Source of the DNA: Psychromonas sp. CNPT3
GTDB taxonomy: Bacteria; Pseudomonadota; Gammaproteobacteria; Enterobacterales; Psychromonadaceae
Length of the DNA stretch: 64,000 nt
Assembly: GCF_000153405.2 (NCBI RefSeq)
Contig: NC_020802.1
Span: 1,383,883 to 1,447,882 of the forward strand
Direction: 5' to 3'
Shown here: in pieces, positions 9,497-19,560 of the stretch
How positions within the stretch are numbered: the first letter of the stretch is position 1
How the letters are laid out: every line of letters begins with the position of its first letter
The notes under the pieces: model-generated
Told to the model about the DNA's origin: nothing
The model's input: only the letters and a program-made list of their open reading frames with translations
The model's database searches: none
Program-made: the position numbers and the translations under genes

Positions 9497-10513
9497 ATGA
9501 TGAGACCACTCATATTAGATGTAAAAGGTTGTGAGTTAGATATATTAGACAGAGAAATTCTTGCACATCCGTTAGTCGCAGGGGTTATTTTATTTACGCG
9601 AAATTTTTATGATATTAAACAATTAAAATCATTGGTTGCACAAATCCGCTTAGCGGCTAAGTATGATATTTTAATTGCGGTTGATCATGAAGGGGGGCGA
9701 GTACAACGCTTTAAACATGAATTTACAGTATTACCTTCGGCGGGCTCGCTACTTGCACTAAACTCCCCAAAGAAAGCTTTAGAATTGGCTTTTAGCAGTG
9801 CTTATATTATGGCAAGTGAATTAATCGCTTGTGATATTGATTTAAGCTTTGCACCGGTACTTGATCTTAATGGTATCTCAGATGTGATTGGGCAGCGTGC
9901 ATTTTCTGCCTCTCCACAGGATGTCACTACACTTGCGCGGGCTTATATTCAAGGCATGAAACAAGCTGGCATGGCTTGTACGGCCAAACATTTTCCTGGT
10001 CATGGCAGTGTTAAAGCCGACTCGCATATATCTTTACCCGTTGATTCACGTACAAAAGACGAGATTTTCAGTGCAGATATTTTACCTTTTAAGCTGTTAA
10101 TTGAAGAAGGGATCTTAGATGCGATGATGCCATCTCATGTATTATACCCACAGTGTGACTCACAACCGGCGGGTTTTTCGACATATTGGTTACAGACTAT
10201 CTTGCGTCAAAAATTAAACTTTAAAGGTGTGATCATTAGTGATGATCTCTCTATGCACGGAGCCAGTTTTATGGGTGATCATGTCGATCGCGCGCGCAGT
10301 GCGATCGATGCTGGTTGCGATTTAATATTAGCGTGCAATGATATTGATGCTGCTGTTTCTATTTTAGATAACTTGCAAGTGACTAATAAAAGTGAGATGT
10401 TTGCTATAGAGCGTTTATCTTATAAAAAGAGTAAACAAAAAAACAACTTAAAAAATGACACTATATGGCAAAAACATCATTATAATTTAGAGTCTTTTAA
10501 GGCATCAATGTAG
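9497..10513 (+). CDS. nagZ: Beta-N-acetylhexosaminidase (peptidoglycan recycling)
   Basis: Cytosolic glycoside hydrolase family 3 enzyme that removes GlcNAc from anhydro-muropeptides during cell-wall recycling. Family hallmarks are visible: LDVKGCELD at the N-terminus, VDHEGGRVQRF, the catalytic-loop KHFPGHGSVKADSH, and the nucleophile Asp in SDDLSMHGA. I chose the ATG at 9497 (338 residues) because the family begins right at this LxLDVxG segment. An in-frame ATG at 9446 would add 17 residues unlike the family. Next genes are ycfP and ndh, as in E. coli. Confidence 0.93.
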   Translation: MMRPLILDVKGCELDILDREILAHPLVAGVILFTRNFYDIKQLKSLVAQIRLAAKYDILIAVDHEGGRVQRFKHEFTVLPSAGSLLALNSPKKALELAFSSAYIMASELIACDIDLSFAPVLDLNGISDVIGQRAFSASPQDVTTLARAYIQGMKQAGMACTAKHFPGHGSVKADSHISLPVDSRTKDEIFSADILPFKLLIEEGILDAMMPSHVLYPQCDSQPAGFSTYWLQTILRQKLNFKGVIISDDLSMHGASFMGDHVDRARSAIDAGCDLILACNDIDAAVSILDNLQVTNKSEMFAIERLSYKKSKQKNNLKNDTIWQKHHYNLESFKASM

Positions 10514-10576
10514 ATGTGAATGAATGCACTTATTACAGTTAAAAATAAAACAATAGAATAAAGAGAGGTAATTTTA

Positions 10577-11122
10577 ATGATTATTTATCTACACGGTTTC
10601 GATGCGACAAGCCCAGGCAACCATGAAAAAGTAATGCAATTGAAGTTTATCGATACAGATGTACGTTTTGTTCATTACAGCACCGTGCATCCTAAATATG
10701 ATATGAGTTATATTTTGGGAGAAGTACATAAACATATACAAAGTAGCGATGATCAACACCCCTTAATTTGTGGTGTCGGTTTAGGCGGTTTTTGGAGTGA
10801 ACGCATTGGGTTTTTGTGTGGTATAAAGCAAGTTATTTTTAATCCCAATTTATACCCTGAAGACAATATGGTCGGAAAAATAGAATGGCCAGAAGAATAT
10901 TTAGATATTAAAAGTAAATGTGTCGCTGACTTTCGCAAAAAAAATACGCATCAATGCTTATGTATTTTATCCACTGTCGATAATAAAACCTCTATTAAGC
11001 TAGATGATCATGAGCTATCGGCTTATTATCCCATGATATTAGATACGCAGCAGGGACATAAATTTAAAGATATCTCTGAGCACCTACAAAGTATAAAAAC
11101 ATTTAAGTTAGCTAAAAAATAA
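10577..11122 (+). CDS. ycfP: YcfP-family alpha/beta-hydrolase-like protein (UPF0227)
   Basis: 181 residues, essentially co-linear with E. coli YcfP (180). It starts IIYLHGFD, which resembles an alpha/beta-hydrolase oxyanion segment, and has [17 protein letters not shown] in the nucleophile-elbow position. The elbow residue is Leu instead of Ser (GVGLGG), as in YcfP itself, so classical serine esterase activity is doubtful. It sits between nagZ and ndh, a conserved arrangement that suggests a link to cell-wall recycling, but the biochemical role is not known to me. Good AGAGAGG ribosome-binding site. Confidence 0.88.
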   Translation: MIIYLHGFDATSPGNHEKVMQLKFIDTDVRFVHYSTVHPKYDMSYILGEVHKHIQSSDDQHPLICGVGLGGFWSERIGFLCGIKQVIFNPNLYPEDNMVGKIEWPEEYLDIKSKCVADFRKKNTHQCLCILSTVDNKTSIKLDDHELSAYYPMILDTQQGHKFKDISEHLQSIKTFKLAKK

Positions 11123-11525
11123 AGGTAAGGTCTTTTAAGTTAGCCTATCTCATCTTCATCCGCGTAGATATATATCCCAGATACTCCCGAGGCGTTGCAT
11201 TTTTTGGGACTTTTAACAGCACTTTAGCGTTGCAATCGATGAAAAGTTATTCCTTTAAGTAATATTCCGCCTATAACTATATCCTAAAATTTCTAAAAAT
11301 TACCTTGAGGTAACAAGGATATAAGCCTGTCATAGCCTATTTCGAGTAGATTCTTTCTTCAAAGTTATCTGTTTTCGATGTTTTTTCCTGATCAGATGAA
11401 AAAGCATTGCATTTATAAGTGTATTACATTATTTTGTGATCTAGATTAAAGTTTTCTAAAAAAGTTTATTTTTGTTAACGTTTTATGGAATGTTAATGAA
11501 AGTAAATTTAATTTAAGGGTGTTCG
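11123..11525. other. Intergenic region upstream of ndh
   Basis: No ORF with coding character is visible in these 403 bases. It probably holds the ndh promoter and leader; the only motif I can name is the CRP/FNR-like palindrome near 11434. Confidence 0.5.
11434..11451 (+). promoter_or_regulatory. CRP/FNR-family-like binding site upstream of ndh
   Basis: TTGTGATCTAGATTAAAG: the left half TGTGATCTAGAT is a textbook CRP half-site plus core, while the right half is degraded (TTAAA in place of TCACA). E. coli ndh is repressed anaerobically by FNR, so control by a CRP/FNR-type regulator would make sense. It lies about 75 nt before the start codon. Confidence 0.4.
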
Positions 11526-12815
11526 ATGATAAATATTGTAATTGTAGGTGGTGGTGCAGGTGGACTTGAACTGGCAACGACATTGGGTAATAAATTAGGT
11601 AAAAAAGGCAAAGCAAAAGTGACGCTGGTTGATAAAAACAGAACGCACTTATGGAAACCTTTATTACATGAAGTTGCAGCTGGCTCATTAGATGATGGGG
11701 TTGATGCTTTAAGCTATCCCGCACATGCTAAAAACCATTCCTTTAATTTCAAGTTAGGTAAACTTAAAAACATCGATAGGCAGAGTAAGCAGATCCTTAT
11801 TGCAGAATTAATTGATGAAGATGATGGCAAGGTTATTTTGCCAGAAAGCCAACTAAAGTATGATATTTTAGTGATGGCATTGGGAAGTGTGAGTAATGAC
11901 TTTAATACTAAAGGTGTTAGTGAGCATTGTATTTTCTTAGATACTCCCCAACAAGCGAAGAAATTTCATCATCGGATGTTAAATAAATATTTACAATTGT
12001 GTATGCAAGAAACGAAGCAAGTAAGTGTTGCCATCGTAGGAGCTGGCGCAACGGGTGTTGAACTCTCTGCTGAGTTATTTAATGCACTAGAGCAAGTATC
12101 AAGCTATGGTTTTGAGCATATTAACCCTAAAGATTTAAAAGTAAGCCTTGTTGAAGCGGGTGAGAAAATACTGCCAGCATTGCCTGAGCGTATATCCATG
12201 TCTGCGCATCAAGAATTGTCTAAATTGGGTGTTTCTGTACGTACTTCTACGATGGTTGTTGAAGCAACAGAAAAAGGCTTACTGACTAAATCAGGTGAAT
12301 TTATTGAAGCAGATCTTATCGTTTGGGCTGCTGGCATTAAAGCGCCTAATTTCTTAAAAGATATAGCAGGGCTTGAGACAAATAGAATTAATCAATTAAT
12401 CGTTAGACCGACGTTACAAACCTCACTGGATGATGCTATTTATGCGATTGGTGATTGTGCAAGTTGCGCCTTAGCAAAAGGTGGTTTTGTACCTCCGCGC
12501 GCTCAATCTGCCCATCAAATGGCATCGCTTGTTGCTAAAAATATTATAGCGTCTTTAAAATCTAAAGCATTGGTTGAATATAAATATACCGATTATGGCT
12601 CGTTAGTGTCTCTGAGTAATTACAGCACAGTAGGTAGCTTAATGGGCAATTTGATGAAAGGCTCAATGAAAATTGAAGGGCGTATTGCGCGTTTGGTTTA
12701 TATCTCGTTATATCGTATGCACCAAGTTGCTTTACATGGTTATTTCCGCACCATATTAATCACGGTAGTGGGAAGAATAAATCGTGTATTACGACCGAGA
12801 TTGAAACTGCATTAG
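11526..12815 (+). CDS. ndh: NADH dehydrogenase type II (NADH:quinone oxidoreductase)
   Basis: Single-subunit flavoprotein that passes electrons from NADH to quinone without pumping protons; peripheral on the inner membrane. 429 residues. The N-terminal FAD-binding motif is [13 protein letters not shown] (about 4-16) and the second, NADH-binding motif is [17 protein letters not shown] (about 170). An AIGDCA segment closes the FAD site, and a C-terminal amphipathic region serves membrane association. Third gene of the nagZ-ycfP-ndh order also seen in E. coli, but the 403-nt gap suggests its own promoter. Confidence 0.94.
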   Translation: MINIVIVGGGAGGLELATTLGNKLGKKGKAKVTLVDKNRTHLWKPLLHEVAAGSLDDGVDALSYPAHAKNHSFNFKLGKLKNIDRQSKQILIAELIDEDDGKVILPESQLKYDILVMALGSVSNDFNTKGVSEHCIFLDTPQQAKKFHHRMLNKYLQLCMQETKQVSVAIVGAGATGVELSAELFNALEQVSSYGFEHINPKDLKVSLVEAGEKILPALPERISMSAHQELSKLGVSVRTSTMVVEATEKGLLTKSGEFIEADLIVWAAGIKAPNFLKDIAGLETNRINQLIVRPTLQTSLDDAIYAIGDCASCALAKGGFVPPRAQSAHQMASLVAKNIIASLKSKALVEYKYTDYGSLVSLSNYSTVGSLMGNLMKGSMKIEGRIARLVYISLYRMHQVALHGYFRTILITVVGRINRVLRPRLKLH

Positions 12816-12847
12816 AAAATAGATGACTTATCTTTTTAGATAAATCG

Positions 12848-12892
12848 AAAAGAGAAAGAGAAGCGGATTTTTATGTTTTTCTTTCTCTTTTT
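12848..12892 (+). terminator. Probable terminator of ndh
   Basis: A 12-bp A/G-T/C stem AAAAGAGAAAGA / TCTTTCTCTTTT with a 20-nt loop and terminal Ts, 32 nt after the ndh stop. Confidence 0.6.
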
Positions 12893-13212
12893 GCATTTTA
12901 AGTGTAAAGCGACGGCGTATATTATTTCCTTCAGTTTCTTATTTGATTATTTAACTGCATATTGATTTTTAAGTAACTGTATCACTTTAAATAACCAGCT
13001 TATCAATTTCGCTACGTTGTCATTATGTTAATAAAATACACTTTATGTAACATATAAATATTTAAGTGACTAGGGATGTTTTATCGAAATGTGCTTAAGC
13101 TTTAACCTTGATCTATAAAGCGTGTATATCATTACAAAAATGAGTACTTTATATTTACTAAATTAATATTCTGGTGATAATAAAATTTGATCCTTAACTT
13201 TAAAGGCCACAT
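12893..13212. other. AT-rich intergenic region upstream of the DASS transporter
   Basis: 320 bases with no convincing ORF, repeat or RNA gene. A promoter for the transporter must lie here, but no box stands out strongly. Confidence 0.45.
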
Positions 13213-14601
13213 ATGCACAATACCGATAAAAATGTCCTGCCCACAAATACGCGAGAGTGGTTTTTTAATCGTAAAAATATAATTATTATTTTTGATATTA
13301 TATTATTTGCTGTCTTATATCGTTTTTTACCCTTTGAGAGCGATGTCGTATTAGGTTTAAGTTTACTTATTTTTATCGCTATTTTATGGTTAACAGAAGC
13401 CTTGCACATTAGTATTACCGCCTTGCTGGTGCCGGTATTAGCGATTGTTTTTGGTGTGTTTGATACACAAACTGCACTAAGTAGTTTTTCCAATCCCATT
13501 ATTTTTCTGTTTTTAGGCGGATTTGCGCTGGCAGCTGCTATGCATCGTCAAGCCTTAGATCAAGCAATAGCAGATAAAGTTTTAGTGCTGGCCAAAGGTA
13601 AGATGAGCACCGCCGTCTTCATGTTATTTGGCGTGACGGCAGGACTGTCTATGTGGATAAGCAATACTGCAACTACTGCGATGATGTTACCCCTGGTATT
13701 AGGTGTTTTAAGTAAAGTAAATAAAAAGAGCGGACATAATACCTATGTTTTTGTTCTTTTAGGGATCGCCTATTGTGCCAGTATTGGTGGCATCGCAACG
13801 ATTGTGGGTAGTCCTCCGAATGCCATTGCAGCGGTAGAGGCGAAGCTTAATTTTATAGAGTGGATGTCTTTTGGTGTCCCTATCTCTTTAATATTATTAC
13901 CCCTTACTCTGACTGTTTTGTATTTTTTATTGCGTCCAGATCTGAGTGATGTTTTTGAATTAGATCATACCCCCATTTCTTGGGATAAAGGAAAAGTGGT
14001 TACCCTTGCTATTTTTGCTTTAACAGTATTTTTATGGATATTTAGTAAACCTATTAATAATATGTTGGGTGGCTTTTCAAAATTTGATACTTTAGTGGCA
14101 TTACTTGCCATTATCTTACTCAGTTTTGCCCGCGTAGTTCATTGGAAAGACATAGAAAAAACAACGGATTGGGGCGTGTTACTGCTTTTTGGTGGTGGAA
14201 TATGTCTGAGTAATATTCTTAAAGTAACGGGCACTAGTGTTTTTTTAGCGGAGCAGTTAAGTAGCTTATTATCAACAGTCGGTTTATTTGTAACAATATT
14301 AGCCATCCTTACCTTTGTGGTGTTTTTGACCGAAGTTGCGAGTAATACAGCCTGTGCTGCACTCCTCATTCCTGTTTTTGCAGGTGTCGCACATGAGCTT
14401 GGTATATCCCCTGTTATATTATCTGCCATTATTGCTATCTCGGCCTCATGTGCATTTATGTTACCTGTAGCAACGCCCCCGAATGCTTTGGTTTTTGCGA
14501 CCGGTTATATTAAGCAAAAAGAAATGATGCGTGTAGGGCTGTACTTAAATGTGATGTGTATTGTGGTATTAAGTGTATTTGCACGTATATTCTGGTTATA
14601 A
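13213..14601 (+). CDS. DASS/SLC13-family sodium-coupled anion (di/tricarboxylate) transporter
   Basis: Polytopic inner-membrane carrier, 462 residues with about 11-12 hydrophobic segments. It has both signature SNT-type motifs of the divalent anion:Na+ symporter family: [12 protein letters not shown] in the first half and [13 protein letters not shown] in the second, each followed by a PPNA motif (VGSPPNAI and ATPPNAL). Such proteins import succinate, fumarate, malate, citrate or sulfate with Na+ (VcINDY-like). The substrate cannot be read from sequence. It stands alone between terminators with no two-component regulator beside it. Confidence 0.88.
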   Translation: MHNTDKNVLPTNTREWFFNRKNIIIIFDIILFAVLYRFLPFESDVVLGLSLLIFIAILWLTEALHISITALLVPVLAIVFGVFDTQTALSSFSNPIIFLFLGGFALAAAMHRQALDQAIADKVLVLAKGKMSTAVFMLFGVTAGLSMWISNTATTAMMLPLVLGVLSKVNKKSGHNTYVFVLLGIAYCASIGGIATIVGSPPNAIAAVEAKLNFIEWMSFGVPISLILLPLTLTVLYFLLRPDLSDVFELDHTPISWDKGKVVTLAIFALTVFLWIFSKPINNMLGGFSKFDTLVALLAIILLSFARVVHWKDIEKTTDWGVLLLFGGGICLSNILKVTGTSVFLAEQLSSLLSTVGLFVTILAILTFVVFLTEVASNTACAALLIPVFAGVAHELGISPVILSAIIAISASCAFMLPVATPPNALVFATGYIKQKEMMRVGLYLNVMCIVVLSVFARIFWL

Positions 14602-14615
14602 GTACGAAGGTGGGG

Positions 14616-14654
14616 CTGTATTTTCTAGCGGATAAAAGATGCTAGAAAATACAG
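14616..14654. terminator. 14-bp perfect inverted repeat between convergent genes
   Basis: CTGTATTTTCTAGC, an 11-nt loop, then its exact reverse complement. It lies between the convergent transporter and sppA genes, where a bidirectional terminator is expected, but neither side has a proper T tract, so the role is uncertain. Confidence 0.5.
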
Positions 14655-14661
14655 CAAACTA

Positions 14662-16512
14662 TTAATGGTTAATAATGCACATGGAGCAGTAAGCATAACG
14701 GCTTTGAGGATCATTCATGCGTGTAAAAATCTCTGTTTGGCTTTGTAGGCTTTGCAGTGTTTTTAATATTGGGCTGTTAAGTAACGGTTGAGGCGTTATT
14801 AACTGTACACCTTGAGCAAAAACATCATTAAACATCTGTTCAACAGGGGATAATTTCATTTGAATAGATTTAACCTGATAACTATCAAGTTTTGCCAATT
14901 GTGCTGCTTTTTTGATGGCATCTTCTAAATTTCCGAGCTGATCAACCAGTCCTAATCGTTTTGCATCAGTGCCTGTCCACACGCGTCCTTGGGCTATCTT
15001 ATCAACGTCTTCTACTGACATATGTCGACCTTCACTGACTACCGTTAAAAATTGTTGGTAGCCGTGTTCGATTGCCATTTGTAGTAAATCGGCAATATCT
15101 TTATCAAGGGCACGTGTCGGATCTAAACCTGAAAGTGGGGCTGTGCCAACCCCATCATTGTAAATACCCAGTTTGTTAAGCGCCTTTTCTGCGCTGGCAT
15201 AAAGTGCAAAAATACCAATAGATCCCGTTAACGTTGTTGGATAAGCGACGATATGATCGGCCGCCGAGGCAATCCAATAACCACCCGAGGCGCTGACACT
15301 TGCCATAGAGATAACGACTTTTTTACCTGATTTTTTTAATGCTAACACTTTTTGACGAATCTTTTCAGAGGCTGTGGCGCTACCACCGGGACTATCTAAG
15401 CGAATAACAACGGCTTTAACGCGTTTGTTGTCCAATGCATCTTGTAATAACTGACTAAAGCTTTGGCCTGCCATCACGCTATTATTAGATTCTCCATTAA
15501 TTATTTCACCACTTCCGTGGATCAAAGCAATGATATCTTCTTGATTCGTTTCTGCGTTGTTACTGATAACGTGTTGTTGGTAAACTTCATAATCCAAGAA
15601 TGTTAATTTATTGCCCGCCTGCTTAGCGTCTTTTTTAAGTGCGTTTAAAACATCATCCGTGCTGGTTAAGTCATCGACGAGGCCGACTTGTAATGCATAA
15701 AGCGCGCTATCACCTTTGGCTTTTTTGAAGGCTATTTTAAGTGCTGCGATTTTTGGCGAGATAGATTGAGCATTAATTTTTTTATTGTCTTTACGCTGAC
15801 TGAGCACGGTTTGAATATAAGTTTGCCATAATTGTCCTAACCAACGCTCATTTGCGTCTTTACTTTGTGCGGACATATGATTTTGAGTAAAAGGTTCAAC
15901 AAAAGATTTATAAGTACCCACTTTAAAAATATGTGGTGTGATCAATAATTTATCGAGTGCGTCTTTGAAATATAGACGGTAAACCGAAAACCCCGGAAGA
16001 TAGACAATGCCCTGTGGATCCAGCGCAATATTATCGGCATAACTGGCTAATAAGTATTGAATTTGCGAATAATTATCTGCGCTAGCAATAACGGGTTTAT
16101 TACTGGTTTTAAACTGATTTAAGGCTGCGCCAATATCCATAATTTGATTAAGGCTTGCAGATTGAAGATCATCAAGTTGCAGTAGGATTGCTGTTATTTT
16201 AGGATCGTTTTGAGCGTGATGAATGCTGTTTATGATGTCATCAACTTGATACTCTTGCTGTGTTTGTTCAGAGGAAAACAGTTGCTTAGATATTTCATCG
16301 CTGAATTCTTTTGGCGTTTTCTGCTCCACAATCCGCCCAGAAAAATTAAGGGTTAAAATACTATTGTTATTAATTTCAGCTTCGTTTGGGCTTTGATTTA
16401 AAAGAAACAATAAACCGATGATGACGAGTATAAAAATACTGTTTAAAAAAAACAGACGAGTAATGTTGATGATTTTAGCGATATATTGAAATGCAGTGCA
16501 TAACGTTTTCAT
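14662..16512 (-). CDS. sppA: Signal peptide peptidase SppA (67 kDa type, protease IV)
   Basis: Inner-membrane serine protease of family S49 that degrades cleaved signal peptides. 616 residues, matching the long two-repeat gammaproteobacterial form (E. coli 618). There is an N-terminal membrane anchor at about 18-38. The Ser/Lys dyad is split across the two halves: Lys in VGTYKSFVEP in the N-terminal repeat and Ser in SVSASGGYWIAS in the C-terminal repeat. The C-terminus ends with an unusual Cys-containing tail (YCSMCIINH). Convergent with the DASS transporter gene; fabA lies upstream on the same strand behind its own terminator. Confidence 0.94.
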   Translation of the reverse strand: MKTLCTAFQYIAKIINITRLFFLNSIFILVIIGLLFLLNQSPNEAEINNNSILTLNFSGRIVEQKTPKEFSDEISKQLFSSEQTQQEYQVDDIINSIHHAQNDPKITAILLQLDDLQSASLNQIMDIGAALNQFKTSNKPVIASADNYSQIQYLLASYADNIALDPQGIVYLPGFSVYRLYFKDALDKLLITPHIFKVGTYKSFVEPFTQNHMSAQSKDANERWLGQLWQTYIQTVLSQRKDNKKINAQSISPKIAALKIAFKKAKGDSALYALQVGLVDDLTSTDDVLNALKKDAKQAGNKLTFLDYEVYQQHVISNNAETNQEDIIALIHGSGEIINGESNNSVMAGQSFSQLLQDALDNKRVKAVVIRLDSPGGSATASEKIRQKVLALKKSGKKVVISMASVSASGGYWIASAADHIVAYPTTLTGSIGIFALYASAEKALNKLGIYNDGVGTAPLSGLDPTRALDKDIADLLQMAIEHGYQQFLTVVSEGRHMSVEDVDKIAQGRVWTGTDAKRLGLVDQLGNLEDAIKKAAQLAKLDSYQVKSIQMKLSPVEQMFNDVFAQGVQLITPQPLLNSPILKTLQSLQSQTEIFTRMNDPQSRYAYCSMCIINH

Positions 16513-16529
16513 GATGACATATCCTTAAA

Positions 16530-16566
16530 ATAAAAAAGCACTGTATATTGCTATGCAGTGCTTTTA
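16530..16566 (-). terminator. Rho-independent terminator of fabA
   Basis: A 10-bp stem AAAAGCACTG / CAGTGCTTTT. Read on the minus strand it is followed by a T-rich run, and it sits 22 nt beyond the fabA stop. Confidence 0.75.
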
Positions 16567-16587
16567 AAATAAATGTCCAAAGAGGAT

Positions 16588-17127
16588 TTAGAAGTTATCG
16601 GTGTCGACAAAAAGGCCCACTTTTAAATCTTCAGCGCGGTAGATAACTTTACCATCGACTTCTACGGTACCATCTGCAATACCCATCACTAAACGGCGCA
16701 TGATCACGCGTTTCATCGTAATACGATAAGTGACTTTTTTTGCAGTCGGCAGAACCTGACCTGTAAATTTAACATTACCGACACCTAAAGCGCGTCCTTT
16801 ACCCGGACCACCACTCCAACCAAGGAAGAAACCAACAAGTTGCCACATCGCATCTAAGCCTAGGCAACCTGGCATAACAGGGTCGCCAGGGAAATGGCAT
16901 TCAAAAAACCATAGTGCTTTATCAATATCAAGTTCGGCAACGATTTCACCTTTACCAAATTCACCGCCATCACTGGTGATGGTGATAATACGATCTAGCA
17001 TTAACATTTTATCGATAGGTAAAAGACAGTTGCCTTTACCAAATAATTCACCATGGCCACATTTTACTAAATCGGCTTTTTCGTAAGCATTAATGCCTAA
17101 TTCTTTCTGTGATATAGTTTTTGTCAT
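16588..17127 (-). CDS. fabA: 3-hydroxydecanoyl-[ACP] dehydratase/isomerase
   Basis: Dehydrates 3-hydroxyacyl-ACP and isomerises trans-2- to cis-3-decenoyl-ACP, the branch point for unsaturated fatty acids; it partners with FabB at the start of the window. 179 residues (E. coli 172). The hot-dog-fold active site is intact: His in [18 protein letters not shown] and Asp in LGLDAMWQ. Expressed from its own promoter downstream of ycbZ with a 65-nt gap. The fabA-ycbZ neighbourhood matches E. coli. Good AAGAGATC leader before the ATG. Confidence 0.97.
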   Translation of the reverse strand: MTKTISQKELGINAYEKADLVKCGHGELFGKGNCLLPIDKMLMLDRIITITSDGGEFGKGEIVAELDIDKALWFFECHFPGDPVMPGCLGLDAMWQLVGFFLGWSGGPGKGRALGVGNVKFTGQVLPTAKKVTYRITMKRVIMRRLVMGIADGTVEVDGKVIYRAEDLKVGLFVDTDNF

Positions 17128-17192
17128 GATCTCTTTTCTTTATTAAGGGTAAAAAATAATGTGTTGTACTTTATAGGACAGGCAATCAACAA

Positions 17193-18869
17193 TCAACGAA
17201 ATAGTGATATACAGCGAGATAACAGGCTTTTTCCACTGTCATCTAAATCATTTTTTTGTAAAAAATCAATGCGTTGATTGATCAATGATAGCACGTCCTT
17301 AAAGCTACATTGCAAAGCATAAGGAAAGGCTTCTTCACAATGTGAAATAGGGTAGATATTAATCTTCTTCTGTTTAATTAATTGTAACGTTTGTGGATCG
17401 AGAGTTAAATTTATTTGATTAGCGCGCGGTATTAAAATGCAAACACTGCTGTCTAATAGACCTAAGTCAAAGAGGCGGGTGACCGCTTGTATTTTTTGGT
17501 TGATGCCACCAATAGGTAACACATTACCATGTTGATCGAGCGCTCCCGTTACAAATAAATCTTGTTTGATAGGTTGTAGAGCGTAACAAGAGGTGACGGC
17601 AAGTAAGGTCGCAAGAGATGCACTGTCGCCGTCACTTTCTTGATAAGATTGTTCAAAGACCACATTACATGAAAGAGGGAAATTCTGCACATGTGTAAAG
17701 AAGTGATTAACATAGCCTTGTACGACTAAAAAACTTTTAGCATGAATATTCCCGGCAAGCTCCACTTTGCGCTCTACATCTACAATTTCGCCATCACCGA
17801 TCATTTCACTGGCTGAAAGTCGAAATATCTCACCAAATTCCGTGGGGTAACCCAATAATTCAACGACGGCAAGTCCGTTGATTTGTCCAATCACGCTTTC
17901 TGCTAATTGTATGTTGACTTGTTTTTCAACGAGAGCCTGTTCACTAAAATCTTGAGCAAGAGATCGCGGTTTCATTTGTATGTCAAAAGCTTGTTGTAAA
18001 TGTGTCGCCTCTAATGGCTGGTTTTTTGGCGCAAAAATTTGTGCGTAGCGCAGTAACTCTTCTATAAAAGCCGGTGAAAATAATAACTTTTTTTGATGCT
18101 CAGTTGCTTGACTCAGGTAGTTAAATAACAAAGAAAATGCCGGATCGGTTAACGGCTGTAATTTTAAATCGTTTATTAGTTGCTGACAATAAATTTTAAG
18201 AGCATGAATATTTTTATCATTGACGGCAATAGAGCCGGATAACTCGGTAAAAAGTGCATCGACTTGATGATACTCTGGATCGAGAAGTTGTAATTCATCT
18301 AACTGATAGCGTGTACAGACCAAAACGATTTTGGTCTGTATTTTTTTAACCGGCGCATCGCTATAGCTACCTTTATATTTATTGGCATTAACGGCAGAAG
18401 TGGGGGGTAATGTTTTATTAATCAAAAAAGATTTAAGCAAAAACCACAGTTCAGGAGACGAAAGCAGAGGGCTTATATGTAAGGTTAAAATACCCGAATC
18501 AAGTTTTTCTATTACGCCGGGTTGGAAGTCAAAACTATCTTGCTTCGTTAAGTTAAGGCGTCCAAAAAGCGTTTGTTGGTTGTAATTTTGTAATGCTAGC
18601 GATTTAGTGTTATCGGGGTAGCTACCTTTGAGAACCGCGAGGGCCGCCTGCCAATGCGTCGCATTTAGGAATAATAAAGGATGAGGCAGTTGCAAGAAAT
18701 GTTTGATAACTTGCGTGACGATCGGAAAAAGAGATAACCACGTTGCATTTGAAGCGGGCGATTGGTTAAGTACCGCACTAAAATCAACGCTACATTTAGA
18801 AACGCAAAGGGGTTTCGCTAATACTGCGTTGGCGGGTATAGGCTCAGAAATTAAATTTGTTGTCGGCAA
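17193..18869 (-). CDS. ycbZ: Lon-like ATP-dependent protease homologue YcbZ
   Basis: 558 residues. The C-terminal half is a Lon-type S16 proteolytic domain with the Ser-Lys dyad visible: Ser in ESDGDSASLATL and Lys in GGINQKIQA. Before it comes GDGEIVDVERKVELAGNIHAK, typical of LonB/YcbZ proteins. The N-terminal half is a degenerate AAA-like region with no clean Walker A, as in E. coli YcbZ (586 residues), so ATP use is doubtful. The start is read as TTG (18869-18867) for lack of a better in-frame start, so the N-terminus is uncertain. Adjacent to fabA as in E. coli. Confidence 0.87.
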   Translation of the reverse strand: MPTTNLISEPIPANAVLAKPLCVSKCSVDFSAVLNQSPASNATWLSLFPIVTQVIKHFLQLPHPLLFLNATHWQAALAVLKGSYPDNTKSLALQNYNQQTLFGRLNLTKQDSFDFQPGVIEKLDSGILTLHISPLLSSPELWFLLKSFLINKTLPPTSAVNANKYKGSYSDAPVKKIQTKIVLVCTRYQLDELQLLDPEYHQVDALFTELSGSIAVNDKNIHALKIYCQQLINDLKLQPLTDPAFSLLFNYLSQATEHQKKLLFSPAFIEELLRYAQIFAPKNQPLEATHLQQAFDIQMKPRSLAQDFSEQALVEKQVNIQLAESVIGQINGLAVVELLGYPTEFGEIFRLSASEMIGDGEIVDVERKVELAGNIHAKSFLVVQGYVNHFFTHVQNFPLSCNVVFEQSYQESDGDSASLATLLAVTSCYALQPIKQDLFVTGALDQHGNVLPIGGINQKIQAVTRLFDLGLLDSSVCILIPRANQINLTLDPQTLQLIKQKKINIYPISHCEEAFPYALQCSFKDVLSLINQRIDFLQKNDLDDSGKSLLSRCISLFR

Positions 18870-19008
18870 TGTGATAACTCTAAAAGGCTGATTAAGTGAG
18901 ACATTATAAGGCTTGCAGGGAAGGATGCAATCAGTATGCTCTAAATACTGATTATTATGCAGGTTGCATCGCTGTGCATGATCGTTTTTCTTTTATGATT
19001 GTTAACAC

Positions 19009-19398
19009 TTATAGAAGGTATTGCTTAAAGTGTTGTTTATTATATTTTTCAGCGCAGTGCTGGCAACGTTGTTGTGTTGCATCTTCTTTTAATCTTTCTA
19101 ATTCAATCTCTTCTTCGCAATCGGAGCATAAACCAAACATACCGAGATGTAAGTTACTTAATGCAGCATCAATTTTTTTAAGGCTTTTAATTTTATCTTT
19201 AAGGGCTTTAAGATCGATATCTTTACTGATCAAAATGAGATCTTCACAAGAAAATAAAGCCAGTTCTTTTTCTGTTTTAGTGCAATCTGAGCTAGGCAAT
19301 GTAATTAATAAATCAATTATATTGAGCCGCTGTAAATTTAGACGTATTAATAGGCCATGTTTAAATGTGGCGAGCTGGCTTTCGTTAAGTGGTGACAT
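19009..19398 (-). CDS. DksA/TraR-type zinc-finger protein
   Basis: 129 residues. The C-terminal C4 zinc finger is complete (CSDC ... CQHC, about residues 93-116) and is preceded by FGLC, the DksA/TraR hallmark. The N-terminal part is predicted helical (DIDLKALKDKIKSLKKIDAALSNL) and could form the coiled coil that enters the RNA polymerase secondary channel. It is shorter than DksA (151) and lacks an obvious DxxDxA tip, so it is a DksA-like paralogue, not DksA itself. It is the downstream-most gene of a minus-strand group with a coiled-coil membrane protein and a histidine kinase, separated from them by hairpins. Confidence 0.8.
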   Translation of the reverse strand: MSPLNESQLATFKHGLLIRLNLQRLNIIDLLITLPSSDCTKTEKELALFSCEDLILISKDIDLKALKDKIKSLKKIDAALSNLHLGMFGLCSDCEEEIELERLKEDATQQRCQHCAEKYNKQHFKQYLL

Positions 19399-19401
19399 TG
19401 T

Positions 19402-19425
19402 GTGATCTCAGAATGAACAGATCAC
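19402..19425. repeat. Inverted repeat next to the DksA-like start codon
   Basis: GTGATCT, 10-nt loop, AGATCAC. It lies immediately upstream of the DksA-like start codon on the minus strand and could be an operator or a leader hairpin that affects translation. Confidence 0.5.
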
Positions 19426-19427
19426 TT

Positions 19428-19459
19428 ATCATAGAGCGTCATTACTGACGTTCTATGAT
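19428..19459. repeat. 14-bp hairpin upstream of the DksA-like gene
   Basis: ATCATAGAGCGTCA / TGACGTTCTATGAT with a TTAC loop; one G-U pair, otherwise perfect. No T tract follows on the minus strand, so it is unlikely to be a simple terminator. Confidence 0.6.
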
Positions 19460-19531
19460 TTAAGTCAAAGAGTAGCGGTTATAATTAATGGATATGTAAA
19501 GAGTTGATATGGATCAGCGTTATGAGAGTAA

Positions 19532-19555
19532 TTAATACCCATTTCTGGGTATTAA
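19532..19555. terminator. Hairpin just past the coiled-coil gene
   Basis: A 10-bp perfect stem TTAATACCCA / TGGGTATTAA with a 4-nt loop, 6 nt beyond the stop of the membrane coiled-coil gene on the minus strand. Only a weak T run follows, so it is a possible terminator. Confidence 0.45.
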
Positions 19556-19560
19556 AGTTG

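Noticed and set aside
18896-19405. 169-codon plus-strand frame opposite the DksA-like gene
   Set aside because: The minus-strand product has a complete C4 zinc finger; the plus-strand reading is an unstructured shadow.
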